Part shown: positions 25,380 through 33,377 of the stretch, piece by piece
Position numbering within the stretch: position 1 is the first letter of the stretch
How the letters are laid out: each line of letters opens with the position of its first letter
NCBI RefSeq assembly: GCF_013204845.1
Contig: NZ_JABMKY010000003.1
Span: forward strand, 273,808 to 337,807
Direction of reading: 5' to 3'
Length of the DNA: 64,000 nt
Source of the DNA: Paenibacillus qinlingensis
GTDB taxonomy: Bacteria > Bacillota > Bacilli > Paenibacillales > NBRC-103111
Program-made: the position numbers and the translations under genes
The notes under the pieces: model-generated
Seen by the model: the letters and a program-made list of their open reading frames with translations, nothing else
Told to the model about the DNA's origin: nothing
The model's database searches: none

Positions 25380-27176
25380 GTGTGGAAGAAAATACATGCA
25401 TCCTTAAAGTGGAAGCTGGTTAGCCTGCTCATCGTTATCATTGTGTCAATGGTGTCGATGATCGGGTTTTTCAGCTATTATGATACGTCCCGGACCATAA
25501 GGCAGGACGTATCACATTTCAGTGAGCAAATCTTGCGCCAAGCCAATCTCAATCTGAACCGACAGTACATGGAATACGAGCGTGGACTCCTGGTTCTTGG
25601 AACAAGCAATGAGTTCACGGAGTGGCTCAAAGTTGATCCAACGGACAGGTTCGAGCTTATTTCTGGCTTCCATTCTTTGGAACGTAATTACTTGCGGTCT
25701 TTTCTTGTGCGCCAGCCTGAGATCATGTCCATATCCATGTTATCGGATAGGGGCGGCGAATTTAATTATGCACTCACTTCTGGGTTATCTAAGGATTATT
25801 CGATGGCCAACGAGCCATGGTTGAGTGAAGTCGGTCGGCTTGAGAAGGTTCATCATCGTGTCGTTCAAAGTACCGCATACGTGAACTATAAAAGTAATCC
25901 GGAGCAAGTGCTTATCTTGTCGATGGCTGGACAATTCGGTGAGCCTGATGCCAAAGGATTCCTGAAGATGGATATCTCATTAGAACCAGTGCAAACCATT
26001 CTCAACCAGATGCAGCTTGGGGATAAAGGTTTAGGACTTATTGCCAAACCAGATGGAACCATCTTGGTTCACCAGAATCAATCGAAAGTGGGCAGCGTTC
26101 TGGAACCTGATATTACCGAACAATTGACTGCGCAAAGCGGTACTTACCTTCGGAAAGAAACACAACAGCTGATTGTATTCGATACGATCTCTTACACTGG
26201 TTGGAAAACAGTCGCCATATTATCCAATCAAGATATTACGTCCAGTATCATTAGGGTTCGAAACGTCACAATCGGGATCGCATCGACGGGGATTATACTT
26301 GCCATCATTCTTGTCGCGTTGGTTGCCACTTCGATCACAAGCCGGTTGTCCAAGCTCAGATCCCATATGAAGCGGGCTCAGTATGGTAATTTCAGGGATC
26401 GCATTCATATTGAAGGTACGGACGAAGTGTCAGATTTAAGCCATTCCTTTAACCGGATGTTAAATGAACTCGAAGACTCGATCCTACAGTTGACGGAGAC
26501 ACAGTTGATGCAGCAACGAGCCGTATTCTCTGCGATGCAGTCTCAGATTCGCTCTCATTTTTTATATAATTCACTAGAATCAATTAATTCTATGGCTCAT
26601 TTAGCTGGACATACGGACATCGAGAAGACCTCCATCTCGTTATCTCGCATGCTTAGATACACATCCAACTACCAGGATATGCTTGTGAAGCTGGAGGATG
26701 AGATTGCTCATGTCAGTCACTATATGAATATAAGCCGAATCCGTTTCGGAGAGGAAGTCAGCTATGGGATTCATATCCCAGATGACTGCCGAGAGGTACT
26801 CTGTTTAAAAGTTATTCTTCAGCCAATTGCTGAGAATGCGATCAAGCACGGCATTGAAACCACCGGTGAGCCGACCCGTTTGGAGGTATCTGCGCAGCGG
26901 GACGGTGACTTCGTCTCTATCATTTTTGAGGATAATGGGAAAAACTACGACGAAGAGCGGCTGGAAGCTTTCCGTACTCGACTGCTTAAGGTGACGCCAT
27001 CGGAAGAAGAATACGCCTCGCTCACGAATGTCGGTCTCTTAAACGTTCATTTCCGTTTGCAAGCCTTTTACCAGATGAATGGTGTAGGAGTGGAAATAGA
27101 TAAAGGAAGCCGTCATGGGGGCGTTAAGGTTACCGTAAGGATTCCCTACAGATTGAACAAGCAAAAGGAGCGATAG
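25380..27176 (+). CDS. Sensor histidine kinase, YesM-like
   Basis: 598 aa. Transmembrane helix 1 is near residues 12-32, an extracellular Cache-type sensor region lies at 33-290, and helix 2 is near 296-318. HAMP follows, then a His_kinase domain with the phosphorylated His393 in IRSHFLYNSLES, then HATPase_c with the N-box IAENAIKHGI. It would sense a sugar or the loaded binding protein and phosphorylate the response regulator that follows. The start is GTG with GGGGGTG 11 nt upstream. The usual NPHFLYN is RSHFLYN here, a small change next to an intact His. Confidence 0.92.
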   Translation: MWKKIHASLKWKLVSLLIVIIVSMVSMIGFFSYYDTSRTIRQDVSHFSEQILRQANLNLNRQYMEYERGLLVLGTSNEFTEWLKVDPTDRFELISGFHSLERNYLRSFLVRQPEIMSISMLSDRGGEFNYALTSGLSKDYSMANEPWLSEVGRLEKVHHRVVQSTAYVNYKSNPEQVLILSMAGQFGEPDAKGFLKMDISLEPVQTILNQMQLGDKGLGLIAKPDGTILVHQNQSKVGSVLEPDITEQLTAQSGTYLRKETQQLIVFDTISYTGWKTVAILSNQDITSSIIRVRNVTIGIASTGIILAIILVALVATSITSRLSKLRSHMKRAQYGNFRDRIHIEGTDEVSDLSHSFNRMLNELEDSILQLTETQLMQQRAVFSAMQSQIRSHFLYNSLESINSMAHLAGHTDIEKTSISLSRMLRYTSNYQDMLVKLEDEIAHVSHYMNISRIRFGEEVSYGIHIPDDCREVLCLKVILQPIAENAIKHGIETTGEPTRLEVSAQRDGDFVSIIFEDNGKNYDEERLEAFRTRLLKVTPSEEEYASLTNVGLLNVHFRLQAFYQMNGVGVEIDKGSRHGGVKVTVRIPYRLNKQKER

Positions 27177-27181
27177 CCGAA

Positions 27182-28270
27182 ATGTTCCGTGTACTTATCG
27201 CAGATGACGAGCACCTTATTCGGTCGAGTTTGACCAGCAAAATCGAGCAGTTCAGCGAGGAAACAGTTGTTTCAGGCTTGGCAGCCAACGGTGTGAAGGC
27301 ACTGGAATGGTTGGAAGAACATTACGCGGATATATGCGTGACGGATGTCAAAATGCCGCTAATGGGCGGATTGGATCTGATTGCGAAGGTCAACGAGAGA
27401 TATCCCTGGATGATTTCTGTGGTCGTTTCCAGCTATGATGAATTTGAATTTGCCAAAACAAGCATGCAGCTCGGAGCTATCGATTATATTATCAAGCCTG
27501 TGGACCAGGGGCAGTTGAATGGAGCACTTGCCCGTGCAATCGGTGAGGTTGCCTCGCAGCGGCGAGCGGAAGCCGCCATGCTGTTCATGCGATCGATTCC
27601 TCATCATCAGGATATGCTGCAGCGTTGGGTGCTGCAAATCCAGACGGTTCAACTCGAGACGCTTCCGCTTCTCGTCGTGGATACTTTGGAAATGTTGGAG
27701 ACTCTAGCAGGGGACCGATTCTATCTGTTAAATCCACTCTCCATGGCATGGTTGGAAATGATTGTGGAAGAGCTCAAGAAAGAAAAGGTAAAGATCGAGC
27801 TTCAAGAGGGTAAGGATTTGGGCCTCTGGGAGAAGACGATTCTGCAGAATAAAGTGCGCAGCTATTTTCGGTTGTGTGCAGTACGCCGTCTGGAGGAAGG
27901 GGCACAGCGTATTTTTGCAGTCACGCAAGCTGTTAAGGACCAACCTTCCCGCAGGGCGATAGAAGAAGTAAAAGCATTCATAAACGACCATTACGCGGAT
28001 AAGCTAAATCTGCAGGAAATTGCAGACCGGGTTGCGATAAGCAGGAATCATTTCGCCCATTTATTCAAACAGGAAACGGGTACGACGGTTTGGAACTATT
28101 TGATTCAAATACGGATGGGAAAAGCGAGAGAGTTGCTGCTTGGCACCGATAAGCGAATTTATGAGATTGCACACGATGTAGGATACGATAACAGTGTTCA
28201 CTTTTCTCAGGTATTTAAAGATCAGTTTGGCTTAACTCCCGCTGAATTCAAAAAACGAATGGAACGTTAA
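27182..28270 (+). CDS. Response regulator with AraC-type DNA-binding domain, YesN-like
   Basis: 362 aa. The receiver domain is residues 3-120, with the acidic pair D8/D9 and phospho-acceptor Asp55 (VTDVKMP). The last 100 residues form the AraC/XylS double helix-turn-helix (LQEIADRVAISRNHFAHLFK, then the YEIAHDVGYDNSVHFSQVFK region). The linker is shorter than in many YesN proteins. It lies 5 nt after the kinase stop. I infer that it activates the four promoter modules of the locus, since they share a two-half-site box spaced by two helical turns, as AraC-type domains need. Target assignment is inference. Confidence 0.92.
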   Translation: MFRVLIADDEHLIRSSLTSKIEQFSEETVVSGLAANGVKALEWLEEHYADICVTDVKMPLMGGLDLIAKVNERYPWMISVVVSSYDEFEFAKTSMQLGAIDYIIKPVDQGQLNGALARAIGEVASQRRAEAAMLFMRSIPHHQDMLQRWVLQIQTVQLETLPLLVVDTLEMLETLAGDRFYLLNPLSMAWLEMIVEELKKEKVKIELQEGKDLGLWEKTILQNKVRSYFRLCAVRRLEEGAQRIFAVTQAVKDQPSRRAIEEVKAFINDHYADKLNLQEIADRVAISRNHFAHLFKQETGTTVWNYLIQIRMGKARELLLGTDKRIYEIAHDVGYDNSVHFSQVFKDQFGLTPAEFKKRMER

Positions 28271-28294
28271 GTCAGATTCATTTTCCGACGATTC

Positions 28295-28366
28295 CGATAT
28301 ATATCGTGCCATGACCTCATTGTGACGCAGGTCCAATTCTCCTACAATGAAATTAAAGCGTTCTCA
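28295..28366 (+). promoter_or_regulatory. Shared locus promoter module, copy 3 (upstream of GH-A enzyme), plus cre-like site
   Basis: A CGATATATATCG half-site at 28295 (the most diverged copy), CCTCATTGTG at 28315 and TACAAT at 28343. TTAAAGCGTTCTCA at 28353-28366, just after the -10, fits the CcpA consensus at 12 of 14 positions. Confidence 0.65.
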
Positions 28367-28391
28367 TTGATTAGCTCATAGGAGGAATAAC

Positions 28392-29672
28392 ATGAGTCAA
28401 TTCTATAAAGTAGAGCAATCCAACGGAAATTGGTCGTTTATATCGCCGCAAAACAAACCTTTCTATTCTGTAGGTGTAAATGGTGTACATAATCAGATTG
28501 TGGATCAGGCACATTGGCTGAAAACGGATCTGGTACACAAATATGGCGGGAATCGCGAATGGTTTCCCAAATGGGCTAAGGAAAAGCTAAGTCAGGTTGG
28601 GCAGTTCGGCTTCAACACATTAGGCGCTTGGCATGAACCCTACTTTTGGGGAAACGGCATTCCGAAAACCGTTGAAATCCGCATGTCTAGATTTGCGCCG
28701 AAGGTGAATACGGATTGGGGGACAGGCTTCCCTGATGTTTTCGACCCCAAATTTCATGCTTCTGTGGAACGCGCATGTCTGGATTGCTTTATGAGCGGAC
28801 GTGGCGAAGCGCTACTGAACGATCCGGGCGTTATTGGGTATTATACCGATAATGAAATACATTGGTGGGGACACGGGGGCAAATGGGGCAACAATGACCC
28901 TGGCAACGGCGCTAACGATACGAGCTTAGTTGACGACTATTTGGAACAGCCGGCAAGCGGGTACGGCAAGTTGGCTTGGATCGAGATGTTGAAGAAACAT
29001 CACAACTCGATTGAGGTTTTGAATGAGACTTGGGGAGCGGAATATACGGATTTTGAAGATTTGGCGCATATTGCGGTTTACCGAGCGGATCATCCGGAAG
29101 CGCTGGGAGCGGATAAAATGGCTTTCCTTCGTCGGATTGCAGAAGTGTATTACCAAACGACATCGGCAGCGCTTAAACGATACGATCCAAACCGGCTAAA
29201 CCTGGGGGATAGGATGGTTGGAACGAGTACGCCTGAGATTGTTTTTGATGTAATGAAAGATTATACTGATGTGATTACGCTGAACTTTTACAGCTTCGAC
29301 TTGCCTGAACGGTGGATGAGTCACATTCATACTCGAACCGGATTACCGATGATGATCACGGAATTCAGCTTTTGCGCTGGCGCGGAAGCAGGATTTCTGA
29401 TCAATACGAACGGTGCCCGTAATGTTCTTGTCCGGTCTCAAGCTCGCAGGGGCGAAACGTATCGCAACTTTGTGGAAGAAGCGGCGCGTATACCCTGTGT
29501 TGTGGGAACACATTGGTTCGCCATGTATGACTATGGGAATCCGCAAGGCTTGATTGGGAATTATGGGTTGCTTGATCTTGCAGATGAGCCCTATGGAGAG
29601 TTCGCGGAATTGGTTCGTCAAGCGAATGAGGAAGTGCTTGGGATCAGACATTCGCATTCGAAGGAATTGTAA
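28392..29672 (+). CDS. Clan GH-A glycoside hydrolase (GH42/GH50-like)
   Basis: 426 aa, cytoplasmic, a single TIM-barrel. Probable acid/base Glu155 in YYTDNEIHWW and nucleophile Glu324 in MITEFSF fit the clan GH-A pattern on strands 4 and 7. The DPGVIGYYTDNE stretch resembles beta-agarases (GH50) and GH42. It is much shorter than GH42 and lacks its zinc-site cysteines. It probably trims a galactose-type or related oligosaccharide. Own promoter module, with TAGGAGG 9 nt before the ATG, and a terminator after it. The family number needs a profile search. Confidence 0.8.
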   Translation: MSQFYKVEQSNGNWSFISPQNKPFYSVGVNGVHNQIVDQAHWLKTDLVHKYGGNREWFPKWAKEKLSQVGQFGFNTLGAWHEPYFWGNGIPKTVEIRMSRFAPKVNTDWGTGFPDVFDPKFHASVERACLDCFMSGRGEALLNDPGVIGYYTDNEIHWWGHGGKWGNNDPGNGANDTSLVDDYLEQPASGYGKLAWIEMLKKHHNSIEVLNETWGAEYTDFEDLAHIAVYRADHPEALGADKMAFLRRIAEVYYQTTSAALKRYDPNRLNLGDRMVGTSTPEIVFDVMKDYTDVITLNFYSFDLPERWMSHIHTRTGLPMMITEFSFCAGAEAGFLINTNGARNVLVRSQARRGETYRNFVEEAARIPCVVGTHWFAMYDYGNPQGLIGNYGLLDLADEPYGEFAELVRQANEEVLGIRHSHSKEL

Positions 29673-29703
29673 TTAGGAGAAGTTGATTGTACGCATGGAT
29701 CAT

Positions 29704-29742
29704 ACGCCGCTAGCTCATTGTTATTGGAGCTGGCGGCGTTTT
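29704..29742 (+). terminator. Terminator after the GH-A gene
   Basis: ACGCCGCTAGCTC pairs with GAGCTGGCGGCGT (one wobble), then TTTTC. A near-identical stem occurs at 44870. Confidence 0.85.
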
Positions 29743-29834
29743 CATGTTCGAAAGCAGATGTTAGCGTGAGTATATGAAACCATTTGGGTTTTCGTGTACA
29801 CTTAGCATGAAGCTTAACGAACACTAAACTGATA

Positions 29835-29870
29835 TATCCACAAATACTCCTTCACAAAGATTGTGGATAA
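29835..29870. promoter_or_regulatory. Inverted repeat TATCCACAA/TTGTGGATA upstream of the PucR-type gene
   Basis: Nine-base arms separated by 17 nt. The right arm contains a perfect DnaA box (TTATCCACA on the minus strand) and the left arm a one-mismatch version. It may be an operator of the following regulator or a DnaA-responsive site; nothing else points to a replication origin. Confidence 0.35.
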
Positions 29871-29924
29871 CTTTTGGCGAAGCGTAGAACGAGAACGAGA
29901 ACGAGTAGAGAGAAGTGAGTTCAC

Positions 29925-31580
29925 ATGCATCAGAACTATCAATTAACTGTTGAAGAGGTCTTAGCACGTCCATCTTTTCAACATGCCTATATCGCGGCTG
30001 GCAAAATGGGTTTAGGCCGATTGGTCCGCTGGGTTCATATCATCGAGGTAATTCAGTTTGAACAACTGCTGCAAGGTGGCGAGATGATTCTAACGACGGG
30101 GGCTGCCTTCAAGAACGACACGAAATCGTTCATGACCTATTTTGAGCAGCTCATCCACAGAAACGTAACCTGTCTCTGTATGGAGATGGGACACTATATA
30201 AGTTCAGTTCCTCAAGAATGGATAGATGCGGCAGAGGCTCACGATTTCCCGCTCATTATTTTCCCAGAAGCGGTTCGATTTATTGATATCACACAGGACA
30301 TCCATGCTCATGTTATCAATCAGCATCACAAAGCACTTCAGGATTTGGAGAAAATATCGCGCGAATTCCATCGCATGACATTGACCTCCCAAGGTGTCAC
30401 ACACGTGCTTGCTTTATTGCAAAGCAGCACCAAAGGTCAAGTTATTTATGTGCCAGTCGATGCTGGGCCGAAATTCACTCCGCCGCTTGGTAAACGGGAG
30501 TCAGGGCAATGGCTGGCTTTCCTAGCAAGCAGAAGTACAGAAACTGGATATGATGAAACAGGGGCAGGGTTGTATTTTGAAGACATAGAAGGCCAATCCG
30601 TTATCGTTCAGCCTGTTGGAGCTATGGGCAAAACTTGGGCACACATTCTGCTAGTACTTGATCGTAAGCCGCTGGAATATGAGTATTTAATTCTAGATTC
30701 AGCCTCCCTGTCTATTGCACAGGATTTGTTGCGGAAACGGTACATGGAAGAAAGAAAATTGTATTCGCAAACCCTGTGGGTGGATGATCTGCTTCATATG
30801 CGCATTCTAGAGGAGGAGCAGATCAAGGATCTGATCGGTGCTGAATTTAAACGTCTCAATGTATTAACCTATCAAGTCGTTTTGATCGAATTTGAGCAGG
30901 AGCAAGAAGAAGGCCAGACCTTGGAAGATGATGGGATTGAATCTACAGGGCTGCATTTGTCGCTTGCGGCTAGATCGATTTTTGAGGGGCAGCACTTCTA
31001 TCCCTTAATTACGTTAAAACATAACAGACTTGTCGTTCTAGCCTTCGATAAAGCTCCTAATAAGCCAGCGAAGGAGCGCTTGCAGCATGTGCTTGAGTCG
31101 CTTCAAGGGATAAAGGATCACGCAGGGACCCGATTGAAGACTGGTATTGGCCAGCCAATACAAAGACTCTTGAATGCGCATCGCAGCTACCAAGAGGCAC
31201 TCCAGGCGTTGTCATTAACCGTTACGCTGCAGCAGAAGAATGTGATGTTTTATGATGAGCTCGGCGTATTTGAGCTGTTATTTCATATCGGTGACAAAGG
31301 AGTTCTAGCGTCATTCGTGCGATCCTATCTTGGTCCGATTATTGATCACGATAGCCAGAAAGGCAGCGAGCTGCTGCGAACGCTTAAAGTGTATCTTGAC
31401 CATGATGGGTCGAAGCAAATCGCTGCTGGGCAACTTTTTATCGTGAGACAATCTCTCTATTATCGATTGGACAAAATAGAAGAGCTGCTTGGCGCTGATT
31501 ATATGCTTCCTGAGAAAAGATTGGCGCTGCAAGTAGGAATCAGAGCCTATCAGCTGCTTCATCCAGAGAAGAAATTGTGA
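29925..31580 (+). CDS. adeR: PucR-family transcriptional regulator, AdeR-like
   Basis: 551 aa. Residues 1-125 are a PucR sensory domain, the middle (about 290-430) a GGDEF-like CdaR domain, and the C-terminus a PucR-type helix-turn-helix (SKQIAAGQLFIVRQSLYYRLDKIEELLG). In B. subtilis the PucR-family activator AdeR (YukF) lies beside and controls the alanine dehydrogenase gene, and the next gene here is ald, so the same role is inferred. AGAGAAGTGAG lies before the ATG, and the 5' leader carries the short direct repeat GAACGA x3. Gene symbol by neighbourhood and family, not by direct proof. Confidence 0.85.
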   Translation: MHQNYQLTVEEVLARPSFQHAYIAAGKMGLGRLVRWVHIIEVIQFEQLLQGGEMILTTGAAFKNDTKSFMTYFEQLIHRNVTCLCMEMGHYISSVPQEWIDAAEAHDFPLIIFPEAVRFIDITQDIHAHVINQHHKALQDLEKISREFHRMTLTSQGVTHVLALLQSSTKGQVIYVPVDAGPKFTPPLGKRESGQWLAFLASRSTETGYDETGAGLYFEDIEGQSVIVQPVGAMGKTWAHILLVLDRKPLEYEYLILDSASLSIAQDLLRKRYMEERKLYSQTLWVDDLLHMRILEEEQIKDLIGAEFKRLNVLTYQVVLIEFEQEQEEGQTLEDDGIESTGLHLSLAARSIFEGQHFYPLITLKHNRLVVLAFDKAPNKPAKERLQHVLESLQGIKDHAGTRLKTGIGQPIQRLLNAHRSYQEALQALSLTVTLQQKNVMFYDELGVFELLFHIGDKGVLASFVRSYLGPIIDHDSQKGSELLRTLKVYLDHDGSKQIAAGQLFIVRQSLYYRLDKIEELLGADYMLPEKRLALQVGIRAYQLLHPEKKL

Positions 31581-31599
31581 AAAGAAAAGCAGAAGTATT

Positions 31600-31643
31600 T
31601 TGACAAATTGTCTAATGGCATGATCCAGATTCTCTCTTATACT
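31600..31643 (+). promoter_or_regulatory. ald promoter region with GACAA-N-TTGTC palindrome
   Basis: TTTGACAAATTGTC at 31599-31612 contains an 11-bp palindrome. TATACT at 31638-31643 looks like a -10, which would put the palindrome at about -48 to -38, the position of an activator site. The only TTGACA is 32 nt from the -10, too far for a standard promoter, so activator dependence is likely. Confidence 0.5.
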
Positions 31644-31702
31644 TGGAGACAAGTAGAGAGCGATCCTTGCGTTAGGGGGTCCTCAAGAGAGGTTGATGGG
31701 GC

Positions 31703-32818
31703 ATGATTATCGGCGTTCCTAAAGAAATTAAAAATAATGAGTTTCGCGTTGGCATGACACCGAGCTCGGTGCTTTCATACAAACAGGCAGGACATGAAGT
31801 ACGGGTTGAAACGTTGGCAGGATACAGCATTGGTTTCACAGATGAAGATTATGAGGTGGCAGGTGCGACGATCGTTGCAACCGCAGCGGAGGTATGGTCA
31901 TCGGAGATGGTCGTCAAAGTGAAAGAACCTCTGCCTGAGGAATATGGCTACTTTCATGATGGATTGATATTGTACACGTATCTGCATCTTGCTCCTGAAG
32001 CGGAATTAACGTATGCCCTTGTTAGTCAAAATGTAACAGCTATCGCCTATGAAACGATCCAGCTCGATAACGGCAGTTTACCGCTCCTAACGCCGATGAG
32101 TGAAGTGGCTGGACGCATGTCTGTGCAGATCGGTGCTCATTTTCTAGAGAAGGCTCACGGTGGCAAAGGCATTCTGCTCGGTGGTGTCCCTGGCGTTGAG
32201 CCGGGCAAAGTAGCTGTGATTGGTGGCGGTATTGTCGGAGCTAATGCGGCCAAAATGGCCATCGGCCTCGGTGCTGACGTGACAATCATTGACTTGAATG
32301 CCGACCGACTTCGTCAATTGGACGATCAATTTCAGGGCCGAGTGAAAACGGTCATGTCCAATCCCTATAACATCGCTGAGGTCGTACGACGTGCGGATCT
32401 CGTTGTTGGGGCGGTACTGATTCCTGGTGCTCGCGCACCTCGGCTCGTGACCGAGGAGATGGTAAGAACGATGAGTGCAGGCAGTGTAATCATCGACGTT
32501 GCCATTGATCAGGGGGGATCGATCGAGACAATCGACCGCATTACGACCCACGATCAGCCTACCTATGTGAAGCATGGAGTCATCCATTATGCGGTAGCCA
32601 ATATGCCGGGAGCCGTGGCGCGCACCTCTACATTGGCGTTGACGAATGTCACGACCAGCTATGGTCTGCAAATCGCGGGGAAAGGCTTCGCGCGTGCTGC
32701 TCTCGACAACAAAGCCATCGCCAAGGGGATTAATGTGGCACGAGGTCATGTCACGTATCAAGCGGTCGCTGAGGCTCATGGGTATGCGTACACGGATATT
32801 TATTCGCTAATTCGATAA
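31703..32818 (+). CDS. ald: Alanine dehydrogenase
   Basis: 371 aa, the normal length. It reversibly deaminates L-alanine to pyruvate and ammonia with NAD+, and is used for alanine catabolism and in sporulation. The N-terminus [17 protein letters not shown] is diagnostic. Lys73-type (VVKVKEP) and His94-type (YTYLHLA) active-site segments are present, and the NAD motif [13 protein letters not shown] is near residue 175. AGAGAGGTTGATGGGGC precedes the ATG. A GC-rich terminator follows. Probably activated by the PucR-type regulator upstream. Confidence 0.96.
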   Translation: MIIGVPKEIKNNEFRVGMTPSSVLSYKQAGHEVRVETLAGYSIGFTDEDYEVAGATIVATAAEVWSSEMVVKVKEPLPEEYGYFHDGLILYTYLHLAPEAELTYALVSQNVTAIAYETIQLDNGSLPLLTPMSEVAGRMSVQIGAHFLEKAHGGKGILLGGVPGVEPGKVAVIGGGIVGANAAKMAIGLGADVTIIDLNADRLRQLDDQFQGRVKTVMSNPYNIAEVVRRADLVVGAVLIPGARAPRLVTEEMVRTMSAGSVIIDVAIDQGGSIETIDRITTHDQPTYVKHGVIHYAVANMPGAVARTSTLALTNVTTSYGLQIAGKGFARAALDNKAIAKGINVARGHVTYQAVAEAHGYAYTDIYSLIR

Positions 32819-32830
32819 AACAAGTTGGAG

Positions 32831-32862
32831 GGCCTCCGCAGGATTGCGGAGGTTCTTTTTCA
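32831..32862 (+). terminator. Terminator after ald
   Basis: CCTCCGCA pairs perfectly with TGCGGAGG around a 4-nt loop, then TTCTTTTTC. Confidence 0.85.
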
Positions 32863-32979
32863 TGGGCAGGAGATGGTTGACATCAAAATGAAATGGATGA
32901 TGGAAGTGACGATATGCTTTCGTAGACTAAGAGATGAGAGGGAAGTGTTTAAATTAGTTTTGTACGTTCGGGGATAGAT

Positions 32980-33190
32980 ATAGATGGATTTTATACAGTT
33001 AGTTCTTGGGGAATTCTGTTGAAATGGAAATTAGATGGATTTTCTGAAGTTAATTTCAGCTGATTTATCCTAATTGAGGAATAGTGAAGAAATTAACTGC
33101 ATTTTTTACATCTAATCCGATTTTTCGGGGGGATTTAAGCGAAATAGCTGTACATTATCCAGTTAATCTGTTTGCGCAAGCTCAGGAGAC
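32980..33190. repeat. Imperfect intergenic repeat family (ATGGATTTT..AGTTA units)
   Basis: TTAGATGGATTTT occurs at about 32981 and 33032, 51 bp apart, each followed by T..AGTTA. Variants TTAACTGCATTTTTTACATCTAA and TGTACATTATCCAGTTAAT follow at about 33096 and 33150. AT-rich, with no credible gene. I read it as copies of a dispersed intergenic repeat, decayed to different degrees; function unknown. Confidence 0.45.
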
Positions 33191-33254
33191 GAAAGGGAGC
33201 CTCTTGAAGAAGTGTAAGCAACCCAACCCAACCAGCAATCCCCTTAAATTCGCA

Positions 33255-33304
33255 TTGACGCTACATTTATTAACATATAAAATTGGTGAAGTGAAACGTT
33301 TCAA
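33255..33304 (+). promoter_or_regulatory. Promoter with TGAAACGTTTCA operator
   Basis: TTGACG (33255-33260) and TAAAAT (33278-33283) are 17 bp apart. TGAAACGTTTCA, a perfect 12-bp LacI-family-type palindrome, lies just downstream around 33292-33303. Same AAACGTTT core as the operators before the GH88 gene. Confidence 0.6.
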
Positions 33305-33377
33305 TTGGAGGATTTTTTCTTTGAATTAGATACTGAAACAAATAAGCTTCATATGTACCTCAATAGGAGATGACAAA

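Noticed and set aside
29835..29870. DnaA boxes as a replication origin
   Set aside because: Only one perfect and one imperfect box, no AT-rich unwinding region or dnaA/dnaN nearby. Kept only as an inverted repeat of unknown use.
33084..33329. 81-aa open frame in the gap before the 548-aa gene
   Set aside because: It runs through the repeat units, the promoter and the LacI-type operator, and has no ribosome site. Better explained as non-coding repeat plus promoter.
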